A stretch of 64,000 nucleotides of DNA from Brevibacterium permense (GCF_013280495.1 NZ_JABSSX010000004.1:1-64000); one strand, 5' to 3'. Positions 35,124 through 44,215 are shown, counted from the stretch's first letter. Notes: generated from the sequence alone by a model not told the origin. Program-made: numbers and translations.

Positions 35124-35950
35124 CCACGACACCACCGACCATCCCAGCCGCACCGATCACCGCCCGACCCAGCTGGATACGTGCCGAATGGGTGAAGTTC
35201 CGTGACCTGCGCCGGTCGCGTCAGCTGCTCATCGTCACGCTCATCGCGGGCGCGGTGTCGGCCGTGCTGCTCGTGCTCACCATTCCCGCCACCCGCGATG
35301 CTCCGCTGTCGGAGACGAGCACCGAGGATGTGCTCTCGGCCAGCGTCCTCGGCGTCGATGCCGCCGCGGCTGTGCTCGTCGTCCTCGCGGCATGGTTCGC
35401 CGGGGTCGAGTTCCGCACCGGCGCGATCACCGAGGCCCTGCTGCGCGCCCGCGGGCGTGCAGGAATCGTCACAGCGAAGGCCGTCATCATCGCCGCGGCC
35501 GCAGCGGTCACCGCAATCGCCACGGCCGTGGCCGTCACGATCAGCGGCACCCTCCTCGCGGCCACGCTCGCCGAGGCCGACTGGTCGGAGGTCCTTGCCG
35601 TGGCCGGCAGCTCCGGCCATCTGCGGCTGGCTTTCGGCAGCACCCTTCTGCCTGTCATCTATTCACTTCTCGCCGTCTTCGGTGCCGTCGTCTTCCGCTC
35701 GGTCACAGGCGGAGTTCTCACCCCCTTGACTCTATTGGCCGGGTCCATGCTCGCCGGCTGGCTGCCGGACGGTCTCGCGTCCGTGCTCCGACCGCTCCTT
35801 CCCTTGGGCGCCGTGCACAACATCAGCGGGGTCGCCGAGGCGGGAGGGACCGAGTACATCGGTGAGCTCCCGGCCCTCCTCGTCCTCGTCGCCTGGGTCA
35901 TCGGCGGAGCAGTGCTGGCGGCGTGGCGGCTGCGCCGACAGGACTTCTGA
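35120..35950 (+). CDS. ABC-2 type transporter permease
   Basis: 276 residues with six predicted helices. The soluble N-terminus reads RAEWVKFRDLRRSR, typical of ABC-2 permeases that contact the ATPase, and TM segments follow near 37-55, 75-95, 115-145, 165-185, 195-215 and 250-270. The start overlaps the ATPase stop by 4 bp. No peptidase or lipoprotein partner is present. Substrate unknown. Confidence 0.88.
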   Translation: MTTTPPTIPAAPITARPSWIRAEWVKFRDLRRSRQLLIVTLIAGAVSAVLLVLTIPATRDAPLSETSTEDVLSASVLGVDAAAAVLVVLAAWFAGVEFRTGAITEALLRARGRAGIVTAKAVIIAAAAAVTAIATAVAVTISGTLLAATLAEADWSEVLAVAGSSGHLRLAFGSTLLPVIYSLLAVFGAVVFRSVTGGVLTPLTLLAGSMLAGWLPDGLASVLRPLLPLGAVHNISGVAEAGGTEYIGELPALLVLVAWVIGGAVLAAWRLRRQDF

Positions 35951-36082
35951 AACAGATTCCCAGACCGGCTCTGAGATCGGATCTGAGACTCTGCGGGCGA
36001 ACAATCGGACTCCTCAGACAGCGCTCGGATCAACGACGTAGGGTCGAAGTGACTCAACTGTCCGAACCGAATAGGAGCAACC

Positions 36083-36379
36083 ATGTCAATCGTCGCCATC
36101 AACGCGCTCTCCGTTCCTGAACCTGCTCGCGCTGAACTCGAAAAGCGCTTCGCCGAACGCAAGCATTCGGTCGACGGTGCTTCCGGTTTCGAAGGCTTCC
36201 AGCTGCTGCGCCCGGTGGCAGGCGGAGATCAGTACTTCGTCTACACCCAGTGGGCGACCCGCGAAGACTTCGAGAACTGGCGCGCCAACCGCTCATCCGC
36301 CCACGAGTCCAGCGGAACGAAGCCGGTCTCCGAGCAGGCGAACCTCCTCGAGTTCGAGGTCGTCGACCTCGGCGACTGA
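36083..36379 (+). CDS. mhuD: MhuD-like heme-degrading monooxygenase
   Basis: 98-residue antibiotic-biosynthesis-monooxygenase fold. It aligns well by memory with mycobacterial MhuD: INALSVPEPARAELEKRFA, GFEGFQLLRPV, YFVYTQW and a closing LLEFEVV. The key residues correspond: Asn7, Trp66 and the heme-ligand His at 74 (75 in MhuD). MhuD degrades heme to mycobilin, releasing iron without carbon monoxide. ATG 36083 is preceded by TAGGAGCAACC. The gene stands alone after the exporter with a 130-bp gap; I see no iron box there. It ends in a convergent gap before the potassium-uptake genes. Confidence 0.85.
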   Translation: MSIVAINALSVPEPARAELEKRFAERKHSVDGASGFEGFQLLRPVAGGDQYFVYTQWATREDFENWRANRSSAHESSGTKPVSEQANLLEFEVVDLGD

Positions 36380-36529
36380 AGCCCTCAGCAGCGCCCGGAT
36401 CGGGCGCACCTGACTCCGGGGCCTCCCCGAGCTTACGCGCCCAACCACGGCGTCGCCTCGGCGAGAGGGCCTTCAAACGTCAAGCGCCGCCTCGGCGAGG
36501 GGGAATCGCAATCGTCCAAGGATGTCGAC

Positions 36530-37267
36530 CTACGCGTCGGCGTCCTTGTCCAATTCGCTGAATGCTTCGACCTTCTTCGGGCTGCCGGCCACGAGGATCT
36601 CGTCGTCGGCATAGAGGGTGACGTCTCGATCGGCGATGTCCCAGTGGGTGCCGCCGCGGCGTTTGAACGCGACGATCGTGACGTCGTACCTCGTGCGCAG
36701 CCCCAGTGAGGCCAAGGGCACGTCGGTCGTGCGCACCGGCGGAGTGGTGCGCACCAGGACGAAGTCCTCGTCGATGGGCAGGAAGTCCGAGATATGCCCC
36801 CTGATCAGGTGGGCCAGGCGCCGGCCCATGTCATTCTCGGGGCTGATGACGTTGCCGATGCCCAGCTGGTGGAGGATCTCCGCATGCGTTTCGCTGATCG
36901 CCTTCGCCCAGATGTGCCGATTGCCGAGCTTGAGGATCCGCGACGCCACGAGGATGCTCGCTTCGAGGTCGCTGCCGATGGCGATGACGACGCGGGAGAC
37001 CTCGTCGATGCCCAGCTGTCGCAGCACCACCTCGTCGGTGGCATCTGCGCGGGAGGCATGGGCGAGGACGTCGGCGAACTCCGCCACAACGGACTCGTCA
37101 CGGTCGACGCCGATGACCTCGACTCCATGCTCTGCGAGTTCGCGCGCCAGGGATCCGCCGAAGCGGCCGAGCCCGATCACGGCCACCGCCCCGTCCTTCG
37201 CCAGCGGCGAGGGGTCGCCGGTGAAGAACGACGCGGACCGCGCCATCCAATTCTTCTTCTCGTTCAT
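36530..37267 (-). CDS. Potassium uptake regulatory subunit (TrkA/KtrA)
   Basis: 245 residues: an RCK_N domain with the NAD/ATP-binding motif VIGLGRFGGSLAREL and acidic GVDRDE, followed by an RCK_C domain from about 160 (FVLVRTTPP to DEILVAGSP). A single RCK pair makes it KtrA-like; TrkA of enterobacteria has two. Binds nucleotides on the cytoplasmic side and gates the membrane subunit encoded upstream. Start ATG 37267 has AAAGGAC about seven bases away. 109 bp after the TrkH/KtrB stop on the same strand. Confidence 0.9.
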   Translation of the reverse strand: MNEKKNWMARSASFFTGDPSPLAKDGAVAVIGLGRFGGSLARELAEHGVEVIGVDRDESVVAEFADVLAHASRADATDEVVLRQLGIDEVSRVVIAIGSDLEASILVASRILKLGNRHIWAKAISETHAEILHQLGIGNVISPENDMGRRLAHLIRGHISDFLPIDEDFVLVRTTPPVRTTDVPLASLGLRTRYDVTIVAFKRRGGTHWDIADRDVTLYADDEILVAGSPKKVEAFSELDKDADA

Positions 37268-37375
37268 GGTCTTGTCCTTTCTGGGCCTCATCTTCACTTG
37301 GCGTCCCATCTGAGTGCGGGGCCGCCTCGGCGAGGGTGTCGGCAGTCGTTGATTCGGCTCTCGATGGACCGGCCA

Positions 37376-38710
37376 TCAGCCGATCAGCGGTCGTTCCTTC
37401 GGCAGTTCGTAGCGGATGGGGCGCTCGCGCAGTGCCAGGCCGGATGCCACGGTCACCGGACCCAGCCTGCCGAGCGCCATGGTGAGGATGAGGACGATCT
37501 GGCTGGGCGCGGACAGATCCGCGGTGATTCCGGTCGACAGACCGACCGTCCCGAAGCCGGAGATGACTTCGAAGAGGACGCGGCTGAGGCCGAATCTCGC
37601 GTCGCAGAGCAGGATGACCATCGTCGCGAGCAGCACCCACCCCAGGGCGAGGACGATGACCGTCGTCGCTTGCCGGTGCACGTATCGGGAGATGCGGCGA
37701 CCGAACAGGGTGACAGACCGGCCGCCGCTGACCTCCGTCCACGTCGTCGCCGCGAGCACGGCCATCGTCGTGATCTTCACGCCGCCTGCCGTGCCCGCCG
37801 GTCCGCCGCCGATGAACATGAGGACGTCCATCCCGAACCACGTCGCCGTGTGCATCTGGCTGATATCGATCGAGTTGAACCCGGCCGTGCGTGTGATCGT
37901 CGATTGGAACGTCGCCGCCTGGATCTTCCCCCAAGCATCGAGGTGGCCCGTCGTTGCGGCGTTGTTCCACTCGATCACGGCGATGAAGACGGTGCCGCCG
38001 ATGAGCAGAACCGGGGTGAGCACGACAATGATCCGCGTCGTCAGACTCCACTTCAGCGGGGTTCGATACCGCCGGACGAGTTCGATGAGGACGGGATAGC
38101 CGAGCCCGCCGAGGATGACCGCCAGCCCGATCGGACCGCAGATGAACGGGTCGGCCACATAGTCGACGAGGTTGTCCTGACGCAGCCCGAATCCGGCGTT
38201 GTTGAACGCGGAGATCGCGTGGAAGATCGCGTCCCAAAGTGCCGCCGTGACGGGTTCGTCGTAGTGGAAGAAGAACCGGCAGAACAGCACCGAGGCGACC
38301 ACGAGCTCCGTCCCGACGGTCAGTGCCGTGATGCGCAGGACGAGCGGTCTCACACCGCCGATCGCGTCGCTCTTCGTCTCCGAAGCCACGGATTGGCGGA
38401 GCCTGAGACCGGCCTTTCCCGCCAGCAGCAGGGCGAGCAGAGCGGTGAGCAGGAGCACGCCGAGGCCGCCGGCCTGAATGAGGCAGATGATGACGATCTG
38501 GCCGAAGAGCGTGAAGTCTTGACCGGTGTCGAGGACGACGAGTCCGGTGACGCTGAGCGCCGAGGTGGCGGTGAAGATGGCCTTGAGCAGCGAGATTCCA
38601 CCCTCGGCGACCGTGGCCGCCGGAGTCATGAGCAGCGTGGTCCCGGTGACTAATGCTGCCAGGTAGCCCGCAATGACACGGACGATCGCTGAGCGATGTG
38701 AGCTGTGCAC
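37376..38710 (-). CDS. Potassium uptake membrane subunit (TrkH/KtrB)
   Basis: 444 residues with eight helices and four pore loops. Pore segments seen: ATSALSVTGLVVLDTG, AISAFNNAGFGL, TRTAGFNSIDI and GFGTVGLSTGIT, each with the conserved glycine of the K+ filter. QAGGLGVLLLTAL and GGGPAGTAGGVK are also typical. Length fits KtrB. With the downstream RCK protein it forms a complete Ktr system for sodium- or proton-coupled potassium uptake in osmotic adaptation. Confidence 0.92.
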   Translation of the reverse strand: MHSSHRSAIVRVIAGYLAALVTGTTLLMTPAATVAEGGISLLKAIFTATSALSVTGLVVLDTGQDFTLFGQIVIICLIQAGGLGVLLLTALLALLLAGKAGLRLRQSVASETKSDAIGGVRPLVLRITALTVGTELVVASVLFCRFFFHYDEPVTAALWDAIFHAISAFNNAGFGLRQDNLVDYVADPFICGPIGLAVILGGLGYPVLIELVRRYRTPLKWSLTTRIIVVLTPVLLIGGTVFIAVIEWNNAATTGHLDAWGKIQAATFQSTITRTAGFNSIDISQMHTATWFGMDVLMFIGGGPAGTAGGVKITTMAVLAATTWTEVSGGRSVTLFGRRISRYVHRQATTVIVLALGWVLLATMVILLCDARFGLSRVLFEVISGFGTVGLSTGITADLSAPSQIVLILTMALGRLGPVTVASGLALRERPIRYELPKERPLIG

Positions 38711-38879
38711 TCAGGAAATGTAGCACCATCGCAACGGTTCGGCGTCGCGCGCAGGCGACTCACCGGTAACGGTCAGAATCCTGCTACTCTGCCTTATCGG
38801 AACTGCCGTGATTCGGCTCACGCCGGCGGCACGGCCCAGCACCTGTTCGTCCGTCCACAGAGAAATGTCGAGGAATCTC

Positions 38880-40334
38880 ATGAGTCAACCGCAGGCAGCG
38901 ACAACGGATCGAGACCACGGCTTCGTCAAAGCCCTCGGCTCGATCGATGCTCTCTTCATCGGCTTCGGCGCCATGATCGGCTTCGGCTGGGTCGTGCTCA
39001 CCGGAGAATGGCTGTCCGGCGCCGGCACCATGGGCGCCATCCTCGCCTTCGTCGTCGGCGGCATCATCATGTGCTTCGTCGGCACCGTGTACTCCGAACT
39101 CGTCGCCGCCATGCCGCATGCCGGCGGTGAGCACAACTACCTCATCCGAGCGATGGGTCCACAAGTGTCTCTCTTCGGTTCGTGGGCGATCACGGGCGGC
39201 TATATCAGCGTCGTCATGTTCGAAGCCGTCGCCGTGCCGAAGACCGCTCTCTACCTGTTCCCCGACCTCGAGTTCGTCAAACTGTGGACGATCGCCGACT
39301 TCGATGTGTACCTCACCTGGGCCCTTGTCGGCACGGTCACCGCGATCATCATCTCCTGGATCAACATCCGCGGAGTGAAGGTCGCGTCCCTCGTCCAGAC
39401 CTTCGTCGTCTCGTTCCTCATCATCGTCGCCCTCATGCTCCTGGCCGGCGGGCTGGTCGGCGGCGAGGCCGCCAACGCCGAACCTCTGTTCACTGGCGGC
39501 GGCTCCGGATTCATCGCCGTCGTCGCGGTCGTGCCGTTCCTCTTCGTCGGCTTCGACGTCATCCCGCAGTCGGCCGAGGAGATCAACCTGCCGCCGGCGA
39601 AGATCGGCAAACTCGTCGTCGCCTCGGTACTCATGGCCATCACGTTCTACGTCATCATCATCTGGATGACGTCGCTGGCCATGCCCGCCTCGGAACTGGC
39701 CACACACGACCTCGTCACCGCGGATGCCCTCACGGCCATGTTCAACTCCGCCATCTGGGGCAAGCTCGTCATCGCCGGTGGTCTGGCCGGCATCATCACT
39801 TCGTGGAACGCTTTCCTCATGGGGTCGTCTCGCCTCATGTGGGCGATGGCCGTGGCCGGAATGATCCCGGCCTGGTTCGGCAAGCTGCACCCGCGCTACC
39901 GCACCCCGGTCAACTCGATTCTCTTCATCGGAGCGCTTTCGGCGCTGGCACCGTTCCTGGGTTCGGCGGCCCTGGGGTGGATTGTCGACGCGGGCTCGCC
40001 CGCGATCGTCATCGCCTACTTCCTCGTCAGCGTCGCCTTCCTCGTCCTGCGCAAGCGTGAACCGGCGATGGACCGTCCGCTGCGCATCGGCGGCAGGGGC
40101 AACTCCGGATTCGCCATCGGTGTCATCTCGGCCGTGCTCACGCTCATTCTCTTCGTCCTCTACCTGCCGATCACCCCGGTCTCTGCGCAGTTGGCGTGGC
40201 AGTCATGGGCGATGTTCGGCCTGTGGCTGATCATCGGCATCGTCTTCATGTTCCGGCTGCCGCGCGGCGTCAAAGCCGGACCGAATGCCGAAAACGAGCT
40301 CCTCGCGAAGGTCAAGGCCCTCCGGGGCAAGTGA
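38880..40334 (+). CDS. APC family amino-acid permease
   Basis: 484 residues and about twelve helices. The first helix IGFGAMIGFGWVVLTGEWL carries the unwound glycine motif of APC transporters, and FVGFDVIPQSAEEINLPP is the conserved loop between helices 6 and 7. It resembles permeases for amino acids or amines; the substrate is not evident. ATG 38880 follows GAGGAATC. It runs toward the GcvT-like demethylase gene, so it could supply a methylated amine or amino acid to that pathway; this is inference from position. Confidence 0.87.
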   Translation: MSQPQAATTDRDHGFVKALGSIDALFIGFGAMIGFGWVVLTGEWLSGAGTMGAILAFVVGGIIMCFVGTVYSELVAAMPHAGGEHNYLIRAMGPQVSLFGSWAITGGYISVVMFEAVAVPKTALYLFPDLEFVKLWTIADFDVYLTWALVGTVTAIIISWINIRGVKVASLVQTFVVSFLIIVALMLLAGGLVGGEAANAEPLFTGGGSGFIAVVAVVPFLFVGFDVIPQSAEEINLPPAKIGKLVVASVLMAITFYVIIIWMTSLAMPASELATHDLVTADALTAMFNSAIWGKLVIAGGLAGIITSWNAFLMGSSRLMWAMAVAGMIPAWFGKLHPRYRTPVNSILFIGALSALAPFLGSAALGWIVDAGSPAIVIAYFLVSVAFLVLRKREPAMDRPLRIGGRGNSGFAIGVISAVLTLILFVLYLPITPVSAQLAWQSWAMFGLWLIIGIVFMFRLPRGVKAGPNAENELLAKVKALRGK

Positions 40335-40593
40335 TCGCGGGAGCTATACCTCGCCTCTAGTCGCATCCCGTACCGCTAGTGGCACTCGGCACCGGCAGTC
40401 ACAATTCGCACCAGCGGTCGCACCCCTTACCTTCAGCGACATATCACCCCTTTGCACCGGGGTGGTTTGCCGCTGCGGGTGAGGGGTGGTCTGCCGTCGG
40501 TAGGAGAAGCCACTCCGGGTGAGGGGTGCCGGCATGCCGCTGCTCTGAGCCGAGTGTCGCGCCCGAATATCCGAGCGCATCCGGACATGCGAA
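40335..40593. other. Convergent intergenic region with short repeats
   Basis: No gene seen. It holds two direct copies of CACCCCTCACCCGNAGNGGC on the minus strand (about 40478-40497 and 40519-40538) and an inverted CACCCC/GGGGTG pair near 40447-40465. Function unknown. Confidence 0.5.
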
Positions 40594-40626
40594 CGCGGTC
40601 GCCGGCTTTGCGCAACGGCGACCGCG
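40594..40626. terminator. Hairpin terminator
   Basis: Stem CGCGGTCGCCG (40594-40604) with CGGCGACCGCG (40616-40626), 11-nt loop. Located 14 bp beyond the stop of the minus-strand GcvT-like gene and convergent with the permease gene. Confidence 0.65.
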
Positions 40627-40640
40627 CTCGGTCTTGGGGC

Positions 40641-41945
40641 TCAGACGGCGGAGTCGAGGCCGCGCATCTTCAGACGCTCACGCTGGTTGGGGTTCACGCT
40701 CGGGCGGAACGGCATCTCGACCACCTCGGCGCGAACCGGGACTCCGGGATCATCTGCGAACGGCTCCGGCAGATGCACCCAGTATTCGGTGCCGAGCTCG
40801 GTTCCTGAGACCGGCACGTACGCCATGGCGATATTCGCTTCGAGCTCCGGCGAATACCACGGCGACGTCACGTACCCGACCGCCTCACCGTCAGCGGCAG
40901 CGGAGACGAGCCAGAAGTCCGGCGCATAGTCCGTGATCGGTTTGCCGCCGACCAGCAGACCCACCAGCTGCGTGCGATACGGCGGGGTACCGGCCTCGAT
41001 CAGCCCGCGCACCTCCTCGAGGCGGGCCTTGCCGATATAGTCGGCCTTCTTCTTCCGCGGCACCTGGTAGGAGAGGTTGACCTGGAACGGGAGTGTCTCG
41101 AAGTCCATGTCCTGACCCCACGAGAGGATGCCGGCGGCGATCCTGCGGTGGTGGCTGGGGGCGACGACCTTGATGTTGTACGGCTCGCCGGCTTCCAGGA
41201 CGACGTTCCACATATCCTCGGCGTACTTCGTCGCATCCTTGAGATAGATCTCGTAGCCCTTCTCACCGGTGAATCCGGTCTGGGAGATGATGACGTCGTG
41301 ACCGCCGACCTGAGCTTCTATGAGTCCGTAGCTCGGCAGCGTGCGCCCCTCCTCTCCGACGACGTCGGCGATGACGTCGACGGACTTCGGGCCCTGGACC
41401 TGCACTGGTGCGACGTCGATCTCAGCGATCGTGACGTCGAACCGGCCGCCGACGTTGACTCCCTGCAACCAGAGCATGAGGTCGGTGTCGGAGAGGCTGA
41501 ACCAGAATTCGTCGATGCCGACCCGCAGCAGGATCGGATCGTTGAGGATGCCGCCCGCTTCGTTGCACAGGATGACGTAGCGGGCACGCATCACCGGGAT
41601 CTTCGTTGCGTCACGGGTGATGACGAAGTTGACGAACGCCTCGGCGTCGGGGCCTTTGACCTGGATCTGCCGTTCGACGGCGACGTTCCACAGGGTCACA
41701 TCGTTGACGAGGGGCTGGTACTCGGCCATCATCCCGCCCTCGTCGCGGGGAATGTAGCCGCGCGGGTGATACATCCGGTTGTAGATCGACGCCCGCCAGC
41801 AGCCCTGCTGCATGGACAGCTCCCAATAGGGCGACTTGCGGACGCGGGTGTCGATGAGCATTTCCACCGGGGTGGGGCCGGATTGACGAAGGTTGATCGG
41901 GACTTCTCTGTCGCTTTGGTCCACTGACGGGACATTGTTGTCCAT
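40641..41945 (-). CDS. GcvT-like aminomethyltransferase / THF-dependent demethylase
   Basis: 434 residues. GCV_T fold: YQPLVNDVTLWNVAVERQIQ, VKGPDAEAFVNFVITRD, FTGEKGYEIYLKDA and a C-terminal barrel with TPPYRTQLVGLLVGG. The sequence is closer to stand-alone demethylases of the DmdA/LigM type than to glycine-cleavage T proteins, so it likely moves a methyl group from an S-, O- or N-methyl donor to tetrahydrofolate. Divergent from a MetF-like reductase that would handle the resulting methyl-THF. An IclR-type operator and back-to-back promoters lie between them. The donor is unknown. Confidence 0.8.
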   Translation of the reverse strand: MDNNVPSVDQSDREVPINLRQSGPTPVEMLIDTRVRKSPYWELSMQQGCWRASIYNRMYHPRGYIPRDEGGMMAEYQPLVNDVTLWNVAVERQIQVKGPDAEAFVNFVITRDATKIPVMRARYVILCNEAGGILNDPILLRVGIDEFWFSLSDTDLMLWLQGVNVGGRFDVTIAEIDVAPVQVQGPKSVDVIADVVGEEGRTLPSYGLIEAQVGGHDVIISQTGFTGEKGYEIYLKDATKYAEDMWNVVLEAGEPYNIKVVAPSHHRRIAAGILSWGQDMDFETLPFQVNLSYQVPRKKKADYIGKARLEEVRGLIEAGTPPYRTQLVGLLVGGKPITDYAPDFWLVSAAADGEAVGYVTSPWYSPELEANIAMAYVPVSGTELGTEYWVHLPEPFADDPGVPVRAEVVEMPFRPSVNPNQRERLKMRGLDSAV

Positions 41946-41977
41946 GGTGTTCCCCCTGCTTGCACAGTTTTATATTA

Positions 41978-41992
41978 TGGAACTTGATTCCC
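41978..41992. promoter_or_regulatory. IclR-type operator in the divergent promoter region
   Basis: TGGAACTTGATTCCC has the GGAA-N5-TTCC symmetry of IclR boxes (TGGAAATNATTTCCA). TATAAT at 42003-42008 is a probable -10 for the MetF-like gene with the box over its -35 region; on the other strand TATAAA (41969-41974) suits the GcvT-like gene. Confidence 0.6.
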
Positions 41993-42088
41993 ATATCGTG
42001 GGTATAATGAGTGTAGGATCGGACACATCGGGACGCAAGGGACTCGAACTCCGAGTTTCATGAATCGACCTCGGAGAAGGAGACGAGG

Positions 42089-42949
42089 ATGTCACAGTCA
42101 ACGTTGCGCACGCTCCTGACCACCGCCCGCTACGAGGTTCTGCCCACGGCCGGAATCGTCGACCGCATCGAGGAGTACGTTTCGCCCGGCCGCGAGATCA
42201 CGGTGACTGCGTCGACGGAACTGACCCTCGAGGCGACCCTGTCCACGGCCGAGCAGATCCAGGCCCTGGGGTTCCGGGCCGTGCCCCATCTCGCGGCGCG
42301 GATGATCCATGGCAGACCCGAGCTCACAGAGATCGTCGATCGTCTCGCCGAGGCGGCTGTGGACCGGATCTTCGTCCCCGCGGGGGACGCCCCTCCCCCA
42401 GCCGGCGGATACGTCGGTGCGCACGACCTCCTCGTCGATCTCTCATCCATGGCCGCACCGTTCCAGCACATCGGCGTCAGCGCCTATCCGGAATCGCATC
42501 CGATCATCCCCGATGATGTGATGATCCAGGCGATGTGGGACAAACGCGATTACGCCACGCACCTGGTCTCGAACCTGTGCTTCGACCCGGCGCTCATCGC
42601 GTCCTGGGTGCCCAGGGCTCGCGCCCGGGGCGTCGAACTGCCGCTGGTCCTCGGCATCGCCGGGAAGGTGGAGCTGGCGAAGCTCGCCCGAGTCGCGACG
42701 AAGATCGGGGTGGGTGAGTCCACGCGGTTCCTGCGGAAGAACACGGCGACGTTCACGCGGATGGCCAAGCCCGGCGGATACAATCCGCGGAAGTTCCTCG
42801 ACAAGATCGGCCCGGTCCTCGACGACCCGGAAATGGGCGTCGCTGGTCTGCACATCTATACGTTCAATCAGATCAAGGACACCGAGGTCTGGCGCCGCAA
42901 GCAGCTCGCGGCCCTCGGCGGCGCCGAAGAGGTCTCGAATCTGACGTGA
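42089..42949 (+). CDS. Methylenetetrahydrofolate reductase-like protein
   Basis: 286 residues, MetF/MTHFR barrel. Conserved segments: ALGFRAVPHLAARMIHGRPEL, DRIFVPAGDAPPPAG, IGVSAYPESHPII, HLVSNLCFDPALIASWV and GGYNPRKFLDKI. It lacks some strict MetF features, so it may be a specialised reductase or oxidase of methyl-THF. Paired divergently with the GcvT-like demethylase, it likely oxidises methyl-THF to methylene-THF for one-carbon use. ATG follows GAGAAGGAGACG. An IclR gene converges from downstream. Confidence 0.82.
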   Translation: MSQSTLRTLLTTARYEVLPTAGIVDRIEEYVSPGREITVTASTELTLEATLSTAEQIQALGFRAVPHLAARMIHGRPELTEIVDRLAEAAVDRIFVPAGDAPPPAGGYVGAHDLLVDLSSMAAPFQHIGVSAYPESHPIIPDDVMIQAMWDKRDYATHLVSNLCFDPALIASWVPRARARGVELPLVLGIAGKVELAKLARVATKIGVGESTRFLRKNTATFTRMAKPGGYNPRKFLDKIGPVLDDPEMGVAGLHIYTFNQIKDTEVWRRKQLAALGGAEEVSNLT

Positions 42950-42976
42950 GCGGGCTGAGTCGCCTTCGTTCAGTAG

Positions 42977-43068
42977 AGTTCAGGTCACCATCGGACACGG
43001 CCACACGAATTCAGGTCGCCATCGGATACTTTCAACGCGCAGAAGTATCCGATAGCGACCTATCTTCG
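42977..43068. repeat. 31-nt-period repeat forming a hairpin terminator
   Basis: Two minus-oriented copies of a CCATCGGA-type unit (from about 42981 and 43012, period 31) followed by a plus-oriented copy from 43043. The second and third copies pair: GGTCGCCATCGGATACTT with AAGTATCCGATAGCGACC, one mismatch, 11-nt loop. It separates the convergent MetF-like and IclR genes and is related to the repeat at 131-187. Confidence 0.75.
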
Positions 43069-43074
43069 GCTCGT

Positions 43075-43824
43075 CTACCGGTGGGTGACCTTGCGTCTGA
43101 GACTGCGCGAGAGCAGTCCCGCCTCATCGACGAGCAGCGCGCCGAGGCGATCGTGGTGTTCGGCGATGCGCATCGTCGGCCCGGAGATTCCCACGGCCGC
43201 GACGACGTCTCCGTCGATGCCGAACACCGGTGCGGCCAGAGCGTCCAGGCCGATCTCGAACTCCTCATGGACGATGGCGAACCCGCGCTCGCGCACCGTG
43301 TCGAGATCGTCTGTCAGCTCCTTGCGTGAGCCCAAGGTATTCTCGGTGCGACGCTCGAGCCTGCCGGTCGGCAGCGGGATGACGTCATAGGCGAACATGA
43401 CCTTGCCCAGAGCCGAGCAGTGCGGCGGAACCTCGACATCAGCCCAGTTCGTGGCGCCGAGGACGAAGGTCGAATCGACCTGAGCAACCTGGACGACTCC
43501 TTTGGGCCCCGGCATGGCGAGGTTGACCGTCTCCCCGGTCTCCTCGCTGAGGCGCTGCAGGGTCGGGTCGGCCGCGGCGACGAGGTTCTCCACCCGGTCG
43601 AAGCGGGAAGCGTAGGTTGCGAACAGCGATCCGCCGCGGTAGAGGCCGTCACCGTCGCGTTCGACCAGACCGTTGCGTTCGAGGGCGGAGAGCAGGCGCG
43701 AGACCGTCGACCGAGCCAATGCGGTCTCTTCGACCACCTCGGTGTAGGAGATCGGGTCGTCGGACCTCACGACCAACGACAGAATCTCTGCCGCCCGGTC
43801 GATCGACTGGGTCCCATTGCTCAT
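43075..43824 (-). CDS. IclR family transcriptional regulator
   Basis: 249 residues. The N-terminal winged helix reads QSIDRAAEILSLVV to LARSTVSRLLSALERNGLVER; the effector domain contains HCSALGKVMFAY and ALAAPVFGIDGDVVAAVGISGP. Start 43824 gives the normal N-terminus. It is the likely controller of the adjacent GcvT-like/MetF-like divergon because an IclR-type palindrome sits in their promoter region. The effector would be the methylated substrate or a product. Confidence 0.88.
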   Translation of the reverse strand: MSNGTQSIDRAAEILSLVVRSDDPISYTEVVEETALARSTVSRLLSALERNGLVERDGDGLYRGGSLFATYASRFDRVENLVAAADPTLQRLSEETGETVNLAMPGPKGVVQVAQVDSTFVLGATNWADVEVPPHCSALGKVMFAYDVIPLPTGRLERRTENTLGSRKELTDDLDTVRERGFAIVHEEFEIGLDALAAPVFGIDGDVVAAVGISGPTMRIAEHHDRLGALLVDEAGLLSRSLRRKVTHR

Positions 43825-43942
43825 CGTGCTCAGCTCCGTCGGGGAAAGGGAGTCGGCGGAATCGAGGCCCACCGACCGCACTCACCCTACCCCACGCTCT
43901 CAGACTCTGGCCGGGTTGCGCGTCGTGAGTTACAGTTTCGAA

Positions 43943-44071
43943 ATGAGCAACAAAGTTGCGAGCTCGGGCGGCGTGCAATCCGTCGATCGGGCCGTGACGA
44001 TCCTCGAGATCATCGCCCGCACGAGCCTCGCCGGGATCACCGAGATCGCCGGTGAACCACCGGACGGATGA
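43943..44071 (+). pseudogene. iclR fragment (N-terminal 42 codons)
   Basis: Starts MSNKVASSGGVQSVDRAVTI and continues LEIIARTSLAGITEIAGE, the first half of an IclR winged helix, then ends at a stop after GEPPDG. The recognition helix and effector domain are missing. It is not a copy of the adjacent IclR. The break abuts an etfB-like remnant. Confidence 0.7.
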
Positions 44072-44210
44072 AGGCGAAGAAGGCGCAGGTCGTCGAATAC
44101 GACGCACCCGAACCAGGGACGGGCAACCCACGCATTCGGCTCGAACTGCCTGAGGTGAAGGCAAGTTCGGTGACCATCCTCCGCGGAAGCCCTCACCTTC
44201 GCCCGCTCCC
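44068..44210 (+). pseudogene. etfB-like C-terminal remnant
   Basis: The frame from 44068 reads MKAKKAQVVEYD, then PGTGNPRIRLELPEVKASSV, resembling the C-terminal tail of electron transfer flavoprotein beta subunits. The nucleotide-binding body is missing and the frame runs straight into the 56-bp palindrome. Called on its order before an etfA remnant as well as on sequence. Confidence 0.5.
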
Positions 44211-44215
44211 AATTA

